A DNA stretch of 13,775 nucleotides from JBMOMT01 sp049324835 (GTDB lineage: Bacteria; Chloroflexota; Anaerolineae; CAYNKW01). The stretch lies in contig JBMOMT010000039.1 of assembly GCA_049324835.1 (NCBI GenBank), positions 1-13,775 of the forward strand, in the 5' to 3' direction. Within the stretch, counting starts at the first letter, position 1, and each line of letters opens with the position of its first letter. Below are positions 6,232-13,024 of the stretch, piece by piece. The notes beneath the pieces are model-generated. The model was not told where the DNA came from and did no database searches. It was given only the letters and a program-made list of their open reading frames with translations. Position numbers and translations under genes: made by a program.

Positions 6232-6924
6232 TCAGTTGGTGGAAAATGGGGGCGGCTCACCCGTCTGGTGAGGCAGATCGGGCGCCGGCCGGCGCTCTTG
6301 AGCGCGGATCATGACCGCCAGCAGTTTGACCTCGTGACGCAACAGCTCTTGTTCGCGGCCCAGCAACGCGGGTAGATCCGGAATGGTCAACAGGTGCTGC
6401 TTTTCCTGGGCAGGGATCTGCAAGATCATGGCAATGAGATAGGCCAGGGTGGTGGCGTCGGTGGGGAGGCGCTGCAATTTGATCTGCCCGCCGGTAGCCC
6501 GCGAAAGCAGCCGCAGATAGGTCGACAGGTGTGGTGTGACCTGCTCGATCAGGGATGCCACCTGGAGCGAATCGCCCGGCTCCAGAGAAACGATTTCCAC
6601 CTCGGCCATCAGGTAAGGCCGTTGTTGTACCAGGCGGCGCAGCCGGAACCGCTCGGCACCCACCGTGGTGATATAACTCAGATCCGGCGATTTTTTCTCC
6701 ACACCCAGGATACGGGCCACCGTGCCCACCTCGTGAGGCATCGCCGGTTCACCCACCTCTTGTCCTTCTTTGATGAGCACCACCCCGAAGCGCTGTTCGC
6801 CAGCCAGACAGTCGGCCAGCATCTGATGGTAACGCGGCTCAAAGATGCGCAGGCGCAACGTCATCGTTGGAAATAGCACCACGCTCAACGGAAAGAGGGG
6901 CAGGCTAATGACTCTGGCCGGCAT
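6232..6924 (-). CDS. LON substrate-binding (N-terminal) domain protein, 230 aa
   Basis: This is a stand-alone LON N-terminal-like domain protein without the AAA+ ATPase or Ser-Lys protease parts of Lon. Signature stretches are LPLFPLSVVLFP (8-19), RIFEPRYHQML (26-36), EVGTVARI (65-72) and TVGAERFRL (87-95). The C-terminal part (about 115-215) is the usual helical bundle. Such proteins are common and are thought to bind unfolded or specific protein substrates, but no activity is established for most. An in-frame start further upstream is possible, but AAGGAGA lies 6 bases before the ATG at 6924. Its first 20 bases overlap the end of the metallophosphoesterase gene, so the two are translationally coupled in one operon. 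Confidence 0.92.
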   Translation of the reverse strand: MPARVISLPLFPLSVVLFPTMTLRLRIFEPRYHQMLADCLAGEQRFGVVLIKEGQEVGEPAMPHEVGTVARILGVEKKSPDLSYITTVGAERFRLRRLVQQRPYLMAEVEIVSLEPGDSLQVASLIEQVTPHLSTYLRLLSRATGGQIKLQRLPTDATTLAYLIAMILQIPAQEKQHLLTIPDLPALLGREQELLRHEVKLLAVMIRAQERRPAPDLPHQTGEPPPFSTN

Positions 6925-7510
6925 ACTCGTCTCCTTGCGATAGCGGCACAATGCTGGCTTCCACTGTGTCTGGCGAGAGGCAGAGCAGGCCCACCGATGG
7001 CGGTTGCTCGTCGTCCTGCAGTACCGCGCCAGGGTTGAAAAAGAACGTGCCATCTATCCAGCGCTGAAAAGGTCTGTGCGAGTGACCAAACACCACCACG
7101 TCGGCCCAGCCAAAGCGGCGGCAGAGATGGTGTGCGATGTGCCGGTTTACCCCATCGCGGTCGATCAGTCGCAGTCGATAAGCGCCGTAAAGGGCAAACT
7201 TGACCCAGAACCCCAGCGGGCCGCGCCGGTGGCCATGGGTCAACACCAGCCGACGACCACACAGGCTCAAGGCCACGTGGAAAGGCAGCTCTGCGCCGCC
7301 GCCGGACAGGTCTTGGGGATGGATGTTGCCCCGCACGGCGATCACGGGAGCTATGCGGCCCAACGGCTCCAGAAAACGCGGGTCGTCCACGTCGCCGGCG
7401 TGTAAGATCAGATCGACCTCGGCGCCGGCCAGGAGTTCGATGACCGTCGGTGGCACCTGGGCCAGCCGGTGGGGCATGTGGGTATCGGCCAGCACGCCGA
7501 GGCGCGTCAT
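6905..7510 (-). CDS. YfcE/MJ0936-type metallophosphoesterase, 201 aa
   Basis: A calcineurin-like phosphoesterase probably using two metal ions. The metal-binding series is ordered as in the family: Asp9-Thr-His11 (LADTH), Gly-Asp40 (HAGDVDD), Gly-Asn62 (RGNIH), Thr-His-Gly-His (91-94), Gly-His-Ser-His (142-145), then NPG (159-161). The family's usual GNCD reads GNIH here, a change at the residue after the core Asn. The ATG at 7510 comes one base after the stop of the P-loop remnant (TGAGATG), which suggests translational coupling. A TTG at 7528 preceded by AAGGAGC (7541-7535) would add six residues and is a real alternative. It overlaps the LON-domain gene by 20 bases. Likely substrate is a small phosphodiester or phosphomonoester; not determinable here. 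Confidence 0.92.
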   Translation of the reverse strand: MTRLGVLADTHMPHRLAQVPPTVIELLAGAEVDLILHAGDVDDPRFLEPLGRIAPVIAVRGNIHPQDLSGGGAELPFHVALSLCGRRLVLTHGHRRGPLGFWVKFALYGAYRLRLIDRDGVNRHIAHHLCRRFGWADVVVFGHSHRPFQRWIDGTFFFNPGAVLQDDEQPPSVGLLCLSPDTVEASIVPLSQGDEYAGQSH

Positions 7511-7511
7511 C

Positions 7512-7625
7512 TCAGCCCGGGGCGTCAAGGGTTTGCTCCTTACCGCCCGCACCGCTCAAAATCTGGCGCACGAGGGTGGTTTTGCCCACGCCTGGCTGCC
7601 CGGTGAGCAACAGATTCGTCGACAT
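7512..7625 (-). pseudogene. P-loop NTPase remnant or minigene, 37 aa (THEP1-like start)
   Basis: A 37-codon frame starts at ATG 7625 and stops at TGA 7514-7512. It begins MSTNLLLTGQPGVGKTTLVR and ends with a low-complexity GAGGKEQTLDAPG. The Walker A GQPGVGKTT is intact (residues 9-17). The start resembles THEP1-type nucleoside-triphosphatases, which are normally about 170-190 residues, so about four fifths, including Walker B, is missing. The stop is one base from the metallophosphoesterase start. TATAAT lies 9 bases upstream of the ATG, so a transcript from it would be nearly leaderless; there is no Shine-Dalgarno sequence. It is most likely the 5' stub of a deleted gene that still supplies the operon's promoter and start. 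A functional micro-peptide is possible but unproven. Confidence 0.6.
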
Positions 7626-7634
7626 GGTGGAGGG

Positions 7635-7663
7635 ATTATAACCGATGAACGGGACGAGGGCAA
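7635..7663 (-). promoter_or_regulatory. Promoter of the P-loop/phosphoesterase/LON operon
   Basis: On the minus strand TTGCCC (7663-7658, four of six) is followed after 17 bases by a perfect TATAAT (7640-7635). The predicted start falls about 3 bases before the ATG of the P-loop frame at 7625. It lies between that frame and inverted-repeat element B, whose left edge is 16 bases from the -35 box. Confidence 0.6.
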
Positions 7664-7678
7664 ATGGCGCTCGGCGCC

Positions 7679-7830
7679 GGGTGCATTTCAGTCTGGGGGC
7701 GAGTTTTCATCCTCCCGCAGGTTTTTGGTGCACAAAAATCGTTTCCTCCCGTTCCGCGACTCTACTTGGGTGCAACTCGCCCCGACTGAACCTGCGGGAG
7801 GATAGACTGCCCCAAAAGTGAAATACACCC
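7679..7830. mobile_element. Inverted-repeat element, copy B (MITE-like, with 8-bp target duplication)
   Basis: The 152-bp element is bounded by GGGTGCATTTCA (7679-7690) and TGAAATACACCC (7819-7830), inverted ends that differ at one base. It is flanked by the direct repeat TCGGCGCC (7671-7678 and 7831-7838), consistent with an 8-bp target duplication. Inside, ATCCTCCCGCAGGTT (7709-7723) has a perfect 15-bp inverse at 7789-7803. A second module, TTCAGTCTGGGGGCGAGTT (7687-7705), has a near-perfect inverse at 7774-7790, so the inverted repeats are nested. There is no open frame of note. It lies downstream of the GT4 stop and upstream of the phosphoesterase operon promoter, and its stems could also end transcription from the glycosyltransferase operon. 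Confidence 0.7.
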
Positions 7831-7856
7831 TCGGCGCCACCGTCGATCTCTGCGGG

Positions 7857-9062
7857 TCAGTCGCGCATGGCCGCTGCCCGCCGGTAAACCTGCTCCAGTT
7901 GGGCGGCCAGGTGATGCCAGTCATGGTGCGCCTCGACGTAATGTCGCCCTGCCTGGCCGATGCGGACCGCCAGCTCGCGGTCGTTGAGCAGGCGGATCAC
8001 CTGGCGGGCAAAATCGTCGCTGTCCTTGCCGATCAGAAAATGCTCCTCTTCATGGGCCAGCAGGGCGGTGCGTGTCTGGGGCGTGGTGACCACCGGCGTG
8101 CCCATGGCCATGGCCTCCAGCACCTTGTTCTGGATGCCCACGGCGTAACGCAGGGGCACAGCAGCGACGGCGGCGCTGGCCAGAAAAGGGCGCATGTCGG
8201 GCACATAGCCGGTGACCATGATGCGTGGATCGGCGGCCAGGGCGCGCACGGCCGGGGCCGGGTCTTTGCCCACGATCTGCAGGCGCACGTCGGGCCGTTT
8301 GCGCCAGACGCGGGGCATGATCTCCTGGCCCAGGTACAGCGCGGCGGCCACGTTGGCGTGGTAGCTCATCTTGCCGGAAAAGATGACCCGGTCGGGCTGG
8401 CGAGGCAGTTCCAACGGCGCAAAGTAGGCCAGATCCACGCCGTTGGGCAACACCACGATCTGGCCGCTGGCCGGATCGCCCCAGTGTTGCACGAGGTTTT
8501 CCAGCGTGTCGCGATCCTCCGGGGAGGTGACCAAAGTGGCGGCGTGGCGGCCCACCTGGCGGCCTTCGTAGCGTCGGGTGCGGGCCAGGTCGGCGCGGGC
8601 CATCAGGCGGCTGCTGAGCGTGGGGCCGCTCTTGAGGGTGCGTTCGAACAGCAGGCTGATGCAGTCCACCGAGTCCCAGACGGTGGGTGTGCCGCTGATG
8701 GCCCCGGCGTAGGTGGAGCCGCGTAGATGCTCGATGTGCACCACGTCGAAAGACTCTTGCTCCAGAATCTGGCGGATGCGGCGTTGCATGGCCGGGCTGT
8801 GGGTAAAGGCGGCCTGCAGGGGCAACGAGAACCGGGGCAGGGCCAGCAGCAGGTTGAGAGGGGGCCGCCAGCGCGGAAAAGGCACGCTCTCGACGCGCTG
8901 GCAGTAGCGCGCCACTTCCTGGAGGTCGCGGGTTTCCTGGGCCGAGCCGACCAGGGTCAGCAGCGTGATCTGATGCCCGCGGGCGACCAGGTGTTTGATC
9001 CAGTTAAAGGGGCGCACGCGGATCAGCGACGGCGGATAGGGTGAGAGAAATAGGATGCGCAT
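7857..9062 (-). CDS. GT4-family glycosyltransferase (PEP-CTERM/EpsH-associated type), 401 aa
   Basis: A retaining GT-B glycosyltransferase expected to move a sugar from an NDP-sugar to a lipid-linked or surface-glycan acceptor at the cytoplasmic membrane face. The N-terminal Rossmann domain starts MRILFLSPYPP. The linker region has LPNGVD (205-210) and the C-terminal domain has FSGKMSYHAN (228-237). The nucleotide-sugar motif is GIQNKVLEAMAMGTPVV (309-325), in which Gln replaces the first Glu of the classical EX7E; that form resembles the TIGR03087-type glycosyltransferases tied to PEP-CTERM/exopolysaccharide loci. AGGAGC lies 6-7 bases before ATG 9062. It is the last gene of the minus-strand operon, 44 bases after the secreted glycosidase-like gene. 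No PEP-CTERM protein is seen here, so only the family resemblance is claimed. Confidence 0.93.
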   Translation of the reverse strand: MRILFLSPYPPSLIRVRPFNWIKHLVARGHQITLLTLVGSAQETRDLQEVARYCQRVESVPFPRWRPPLNLLLALPRFSLPLQAAFTHSPAMQRRIRQILEQESFDVVHIEHLRGSTYAGAISGTPTVWDSVDCISLLFERTLKSGPTLSSRLMARADLARTRRYEGRQVGRHAATLVTSPEDRDTLENLVQHWGDPASGQIVVLPNGVDLAYFAPLELPRQPDRVIFSGKMSYHANVAAALYLGQEIMPRVWRKRPDVRLQIVGKDPAPAVRALAADPRIMVTGYVPDMRPFLASAAVAAVPLRYAVGIQNKVLEAMAMGTPVVTTPQTRTALLAHEEEHFLIGKDSDDFARQVIRLLNDRELAVRIGQAGRHYVEAHHDWHHLAAQLEQVYRRAAAMRD

Positions 9063-9106
9063 GTTGGAGCTCCTGGTCGGTCGAATTGCACGAGATGTCG
9101 GACTGG

Positions 9107-11704
9107 CTACCCTGAAGTGTGGATCAGGGGCAAGTATACACGGAATTCATCCGGCGCGCTAACGGGTGTATAGCTGGCGGTGGGCGTGGCGGTGGGCGTG
9201 GCGGTGGCTGTCGCTGTGGGCGTGGCGGTGGAGGTGGCTGTGGGCGTGGCGGTGGGGGTGTGAGTTGGNNNNNNNNNNGGCGGGGTGGCGGTATCGGGGG
9301 GGGGGGGGGGGGGCTCGCACTGGCCTACCTGGGGCGTGACGAGGGTCAGGCCATCGTTGTGCAACACGTCCATGTATTCACAGCCGGCGGCGTCGCGGCC
9401 ATAGTCCAGCACGGCGGTCAGCCCTTGCGCCGTGACGTGCAGGTTACGGGCGATGAATTCGCCGCCCAGGGCCGGCGCGATGGTGACGGTGGCGCCATCG
9501 ACGCGCAATTGCAGCGCCTCCTGGATCAGCCACAGCGTCGAGACGATCGGTTCCATGTAGATAGAGCTTTCGATGTACAGCCCTGGCGGGGTCTCTGACC
9601 ACTGGCGCATGGTCTCGTAGGGCCCCATACGTGTCCAGACGTCCAGGTAAAAATCTTGCAGGGCCTGATCACCCTGGGCGTTCTGGCCGAGCTGGTAGTA
9701 GCCGATGGCCGGGGCGACGTTGGGCGCGCCGTTGAAAAAACCACCCTCCATGCCATAGCCGTGCCGGAACTCGTAGTCGGGATGGTAATTCTCGCTGTCG
9801 GTGCTGAGCCAGCGATAGTTGTGATCGGCGTCGTAAAAGACGGGGCCGGTGTAGGTGGCCAGCAGAGCCGAGAGGCGAGTGTCGCCGATGCTCCCGCGCA
9901 GGGGGCCGTGCATGGTGTTGGCCCACAGGTCGTGATAGGTATCGCCGGAGCCGGTTTCGCTGCGGGCGTCGCGGCGGGGCAGGTAAAAATCGGCGTCGGC
10001 GTCCCAGAAAAAGGCGTCGAACCCATCGGCCATGGGAGTAACGTAATGGTCGCGCAGGTCGGCGGCGGCGGCGCTGTCGCCCAGCAGGTCGAGCAGCAGG
10101 GCGGCGTCCTGGTAGGCATAGATGGTCGAGGCCGTCTCGCCGGGATAGAGGCCCTGGATACGGGCCAGATCACCCATGGGCACCAGCAGGTGGGGGTAGA
10201 GGTGGCCGTCCGGGCCGAACTGGTCGTCGTAGGCGCTGTTGTAGGTTTTCAGGGCGTTTAGGGCGGCCCGGATGGCCGTTTCGTGGGCCTGAATGGGGGT
10301 TTCGTCGCCGGTGATACGATAATAGTTGGCGTAGGCGGTGAGATACTCGGCGGTGGCGTACAGATCGGAGTATTGAAAACGTTCGCTGACGACGTCGTTC
10401 AGATTACGATGGACGATGTCTGGAATGTTGCCGGTGTACCAGTCGGGCAGCGGCGGTCGGTAAGACAGGTCGGCGCGCCACCAGTAGATGCCCTGGGAGG
10501 GCGAGGTGTACTGCCAGACAGACAGGGCGTCCAGATAGTCGCGGAAAGCGTCCAAAATCGACGTCGGCAGGAGTGCTGGTATTTCCAGCATGGCCATCAG
10601 GTTGTCGGCGGTGTAGGGAAAGACCTTGTCGCTATAGTGGACGTTGCCCTGGGGGTTGACCAGGTAGGTGAGAAAGAGGTTCGAGAGGGCGACGACAAAA
10701 TCCAAGCCGGGCGCATCGGGGGCGGTGATGTGGGGCAGTTGGGCCAGGGTTGCCAGCCGGGCGTCGCCCAGGGCAGCCCGCAGGGCGGTGGGAGTGCTGC
10801 GGTCGGGTTCGGCCAGCACGGTATTGCCGATGTAAAAGTGCTGCTCGGCGGATGCAGCCACGATCAGGGCGACGCGGCCATCGCTGGTGCCGGCCCGAAT
10901 CTGGCCATCGAGCACGTCGGTGTTGAGGTACTCGTTGAAGCTCAGGTTGTTGGCGCTCCAGCTTGCCAGGGGCGAGCCGGCGTAAAAATAGGCGCGCACG
11001 TTGCCGGGGCCATCACCCCAGATGGCCTGGGCCGTTTCGTCAAAGCCCAGAGCAGTGCTGCTGGAGCTGCGATACTCGATGGCCTGCTGGTAGCTCTGAG
11101 CGGGCTCCAGATCGGAGACGAAATAGAGTCGGGCGGCGGTGGGATCGTCGAGCTGCACGCTGATCACGCCCGCGACGGCCATGGTATCGATCTGCAGGTG
11201 TGAAAGCCGCACTGTGACCACGCGCCCCAACACCTGGACACGATAACCGACGTAATCTGGAGCCAGGTGATAGTCGGTGATGTCGCCATCACCCAGCCAG
11301 GCCCGCTGCGCCGACGGCCCGCTGCCGATGACCAGGCCGATCTTGGTGAGATGGGCCAGGCTGAGAGCATCCCAGGCCTTGATACGCATGATGTCGCCGG
11401 CTTGCAAACCACTCAGGCTGGTGGGGTCAGAGAAGGCAAAGGTCTGGGCCACCTGATCGTGCCCGGCCAGGGCCAGCGCGCCTCGCCGGCCGACGAACGA
11501 CATCCAATCCCACGGAAAGGTGCCATCGGCGGTGGTGAGGGTGAACTGGTAGGTGGTGTTGTCCCAGGTGGCGGTGTAACTGCCGCCGCGCCGCCCGGTG
11601 AAGGTGTGTTGGTCGGCGCGCGAGCCGACAGGGCTCAAACCCAGGGGGGCGATGATGATGGCGCTCAGCATCAACAGGATGGCAAGTGAATAGCGGCGAT
11701 GCAT
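9107..11704 (-). CDS. Secreted six-hairpin-glycosidase-like protein with Pro-Thr linker and VYLPLI tail, about 865 aa
   Basis: A signal peptide covers about residues 1-30 (hydrophobic core LAILLMLSAIIIA, cleavage likely after SRA). Residues about 31-300 look like beta-rich domains. Residues about 340-740 are helical, with repeated Trp/Tyr/Asp-rich helices (for example FQYSDLYATAEYLTAYANYY and YGMEGGFFNG), like an (alpha/alpha)6 toroid of glucoamylase-type glycoside hydrolases. A short beta region follows, then PPPPPP (about 798-803), a Thr-alternating linker and the tail EFRVYLPLIHTSG. I cannot assign a GH family or name catalytic acids. The linker contains a 10-N gap (9269-9278), so length and frame across it are not certain, although both sides read sensible linker in the same frame. 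GGGAGA lies 8 bases before ATG 11704. It probably acts outside the cell on polysaccharide. Confidence 0.88.
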   Translation of the reverse strand: MHRRYSLAILLMLSAIIIAPLGLSPVGSRADQHTFTGRRGGSYTATWDNTTYQFTLTTADGTFPWDWMSFVGRRGALALAGHDQVAQTFAFSDPTSLSGLQAGDIMRIKAWDALSLAHLTKIGLVIGSGPSAQRAWLGDGDITDYHLAPDYVGYRVQVLGRVVTVRLSHLQIDTMAVAGVISVQLDDPTAARLYFVSDLEPAQSYQQAIEYRSSSSTALGFDETAQAIWGDGPGNVRAYFYAGSPLASWSANNLSFNEYLNTDVLDGQIRAGTSDGRVALIVAASAEQHFYIGNTVLAEPDRSTPTALRAALGDARLATLAQLPHITAPDAPGLDFVVALSNLFLTYLVNPQGNVHYSDKVFPYTADNLMAMLEIPALLPTSILDAFRDYLDALSVWQYTSPSQGIYWWRADLSYRPPLPDWYTGNIPDIVHRNLNDVVSERFQYSDLYATAEYLTAYANYYRITGDETPIQAHETAIRAALNALKTYNSAYDDQFGPDGHLYPHLLVPMGDLARIQGLYPGETASTIYAYQDAALLLDLLGDSAAAADLRDHYVTPMADGFDAFFWDADADFYLPRRDARSETGSGDTYHDLWANTMHGPLRGSIGDTRLSALLATYTGPVFYDADHNYRWLSTDSENYHPDYEFRHGYGMEGGFFNGAPNVAPAIGYYQLGQNAQGDQALQDFYLDVWTRMGPYETMRQWSETPPGLYIESSIYMEPIVSTLWLIQEALQLRVDGATVTIAPALGGEFIARNLHVTAQGLTAVLDYGRDAAGCEYMDVLHNDGLTLVTPQVGQCEPPPPPPDTATPXXXXPTHTPTATPTATSTATPTATATATPTATPTASYTPVSAPDEFRVYLPLIHTSG
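9171..9268 (-). repeat. Linker-1 Pro/Ala-Thr repeat tract
   Basis: On the minus strand this GC-rich tract encodes alternating Thr (PTHTPTATPTATSTATP and so on), an extended flexible linker joining the catalytic region to the C-terminal tail. The 6-bp periodicity and G-rich plus strand make it recombination- and assembly-prone, and the N gap sits at its edge. Confidence 0.85.
9269..9278. other. Assembly gap (10 N)
   Basis: Ten N bases interrupt the Pro-Thr linker coding region. Ten is probably a filler length, so the true number of linker repeats is unknown. Confidence 0.95.
9296..9313 (-). repeat. 18-base homopolymer (poly-C on the coding strand)
   Basis: Eighteen consecutive G on the plus strand (C on the coding strand) encode six prolines at the beginning of the linker of the glycosidase-like protein. 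It lies 17 bases from the N gap. It may be a slippage-prone tract or a sequencing/assembly artefact. Confidence 0.9.
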
Positions 11705-11728
11705 GTGGCGGATCTCCCTCGGTGATGG

Positions 11729-13018
11729 TCAATGGGTCAATGCCTGGATCAGATCCGCCGCCTGGGCGGGGCCGCCATAGCCGGCCAGATCGCGGCTCAA
11801 GCGCTGCGCGTTCCGGGTGTAGCGCCCATCCTCCAGCACGGCGGCGATGGCCTGGCGCAGGTCGGAAGCGGCCAGATCGCTGTGGCGCTGGATGAGGGTG
11901 ACGAAATGTCCCCCTTTCCAACGACCGGGTATCGCCTGGAAAGGCTCGTGACTGGGCAGCAGCACCCGCGCCGCGCCGCTGGCCTCCAGACGGCGGGCGT
12001 TGGCTTCTTGCTCGCTGTGAAAGGGCAATACCACGCTGGGTTTGCCATAACGCACGGTTTCCATGGTGGTGCCGTAACCGCCGTGAAACAACACCGCATC
12101 GGCGCGGGCGATCACGGCCGGGCCGGGCACCCAGGATTCGATACGCACGTTGGGCGGCGGCGGCGGCAGCTCGGCAGGGGAAAACCTGGCGCTGGTGGAG
12201 ACGATGCCCTGCCAGCCGGCGCCGTCCAGGGCGTCATCGACGGCGGCAAAGAACTGCCGCCCGCCCACCGGCCCCGCCCCGCCGCCGATGGTGACGTAAA
12301 CGACCGGGCGGGCCGGATCGAGGGTGTAGAGCCAGACCGGCGGCTCGGTGGCTTCAGGGTTGGTTTGGGTGAGAGCGCCAACGTAGTGGGTGCGGTTATC
12401 CAGTTCTTCCTGGGGCAGGGGGTCCAGTTCTGGGATGCTGGGCACCAGAAACAGGTCGCCATCCAGCAGGTCTTCGGCGCGGCGGATCTCGGGCAGGCCC
12501 AGGCGTTGTAGCACCGGGTTAAAGACAGGGCGCGGGTCTGGGGAGATCAGCCCGGCCGGGGTATCTTGCCACCAGATGAGCCGTGGCTCGGCGGGGTGGA
12601 CCACCGATTTGATGATTTGCACCACGGGCAGCCTGGCCAGCCGCCCGGCGATGCTCGTCAGCGGCCAGGTATCGCCGACGAGCACATCGGGCTTGAGGCG
12701 TTGGATCAGGCGCGTGGCCTCCCGTACGCTGGCCCGCACGATGCGCGGCGAATGAAAACGATCGCGCACGAGCTGATAGTTCATGTCCGAGAAGACGGTA
12801 TAGGCCGGGCCGGCATCGGCTGCCAGTGTGGGTCGGAAGGGGTGGCGCGGCTCGAAAACTCGATGCCCGGCGCGGCGGGCCTTTTCGGCGTGTGCGCCGG
12901 CCAGGGCAAAGGGGGTGCGCCACCCCCGCCTTTTCAGTTCATCGGCCAGCGCCAGGCAGCGGCTCACGTGGCCGAAACCGCTGCCCAGATAGCTGGGAAA
13001 AAAGAGCGCTGTGGGCAT
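11729..13018 (-). CDS. UGT/MGT-like GT-B glycosyltransferase, 429 aa
   Basis: A GT1/GT28-type enzyme expected to transfer a sugar from an NDP-sugar to a lipid, small-molecule or glycan acceptor in the cytoplasm. The N-terminal domain starts MPTALFFPSYLGSGFGHVSR, whose GFGHVSR (14-20) is the acceptor-side glycine loop of this group. The C-terminal donor domain has YVTIGGGAG (241-249), then FHGGYGTTMETVRYGKPSVV (311-330) and LPFHSEQEANARRLE (331-345), the UGT-like nucleotide-sugar signature. The start at 13018 is the first ATG after an in-frame stop. AGGAGG (13037-13032) is 13 bases upstream, a long spacing, inside the end of the previous gene. It starts 6 bases after that gene's stop and ends 24 bases before the glycosidase-like start, so it is clearly in the operon. 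The acceptor is unknown. Confidence 0.92.
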   Translation of the reverse strand: MPTALFFPSYLGSGFGHVSRCLALADELKRRGWRTPFALAGAHAEKARRAGHRVFEPRHPFRPTLAADAGPAYTVFSDMNYQLVRDRFHSPRIVRASVREATRLIQRLKPDVLVGDTWPLTSIAGRLARLPVVQIIKSVVHPAEPRLIWWQDTPAGLISPDPRPVFNPVLQRLGLPEIRRAEDLLDGDLFLVPSIPELDPLPQEELDNRTHYVGALTQTNPEATEPPVWLYTLDPARPVVYVTIGGGAGPVGGRQFFAAVDDALDGAGWQGIVSTSARFSPAELPPPPPNVRIESWVPGPAVIARADAVLFHGGYGTTMETVRYGKPSVVLPFHSEQEANARRLEASGAARVLLPSHEPFQAIPGRWKGGHFVTLIQRHSDLAASDLRQAIAAVLEDGRYTRNAQRLSRDLAGYGGPAQAADLIQALTH

Positions 13019-13024
13019 GTGTCT

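Noticed and set aside
7857..8726. Plus-strand open frame of 302 codons from 7818 to 8726
   Set aside because: Antisense to the GT4 gene, with the His/Gly/Gln-rich composition usual for shadows of high-GC genes.
9119..9598. Plus-strand Gly/Arg-rich open frame across the N gap
   Set aside because: It is the antisense of the linker and the C-terminal part of the glycosidase-like protein.
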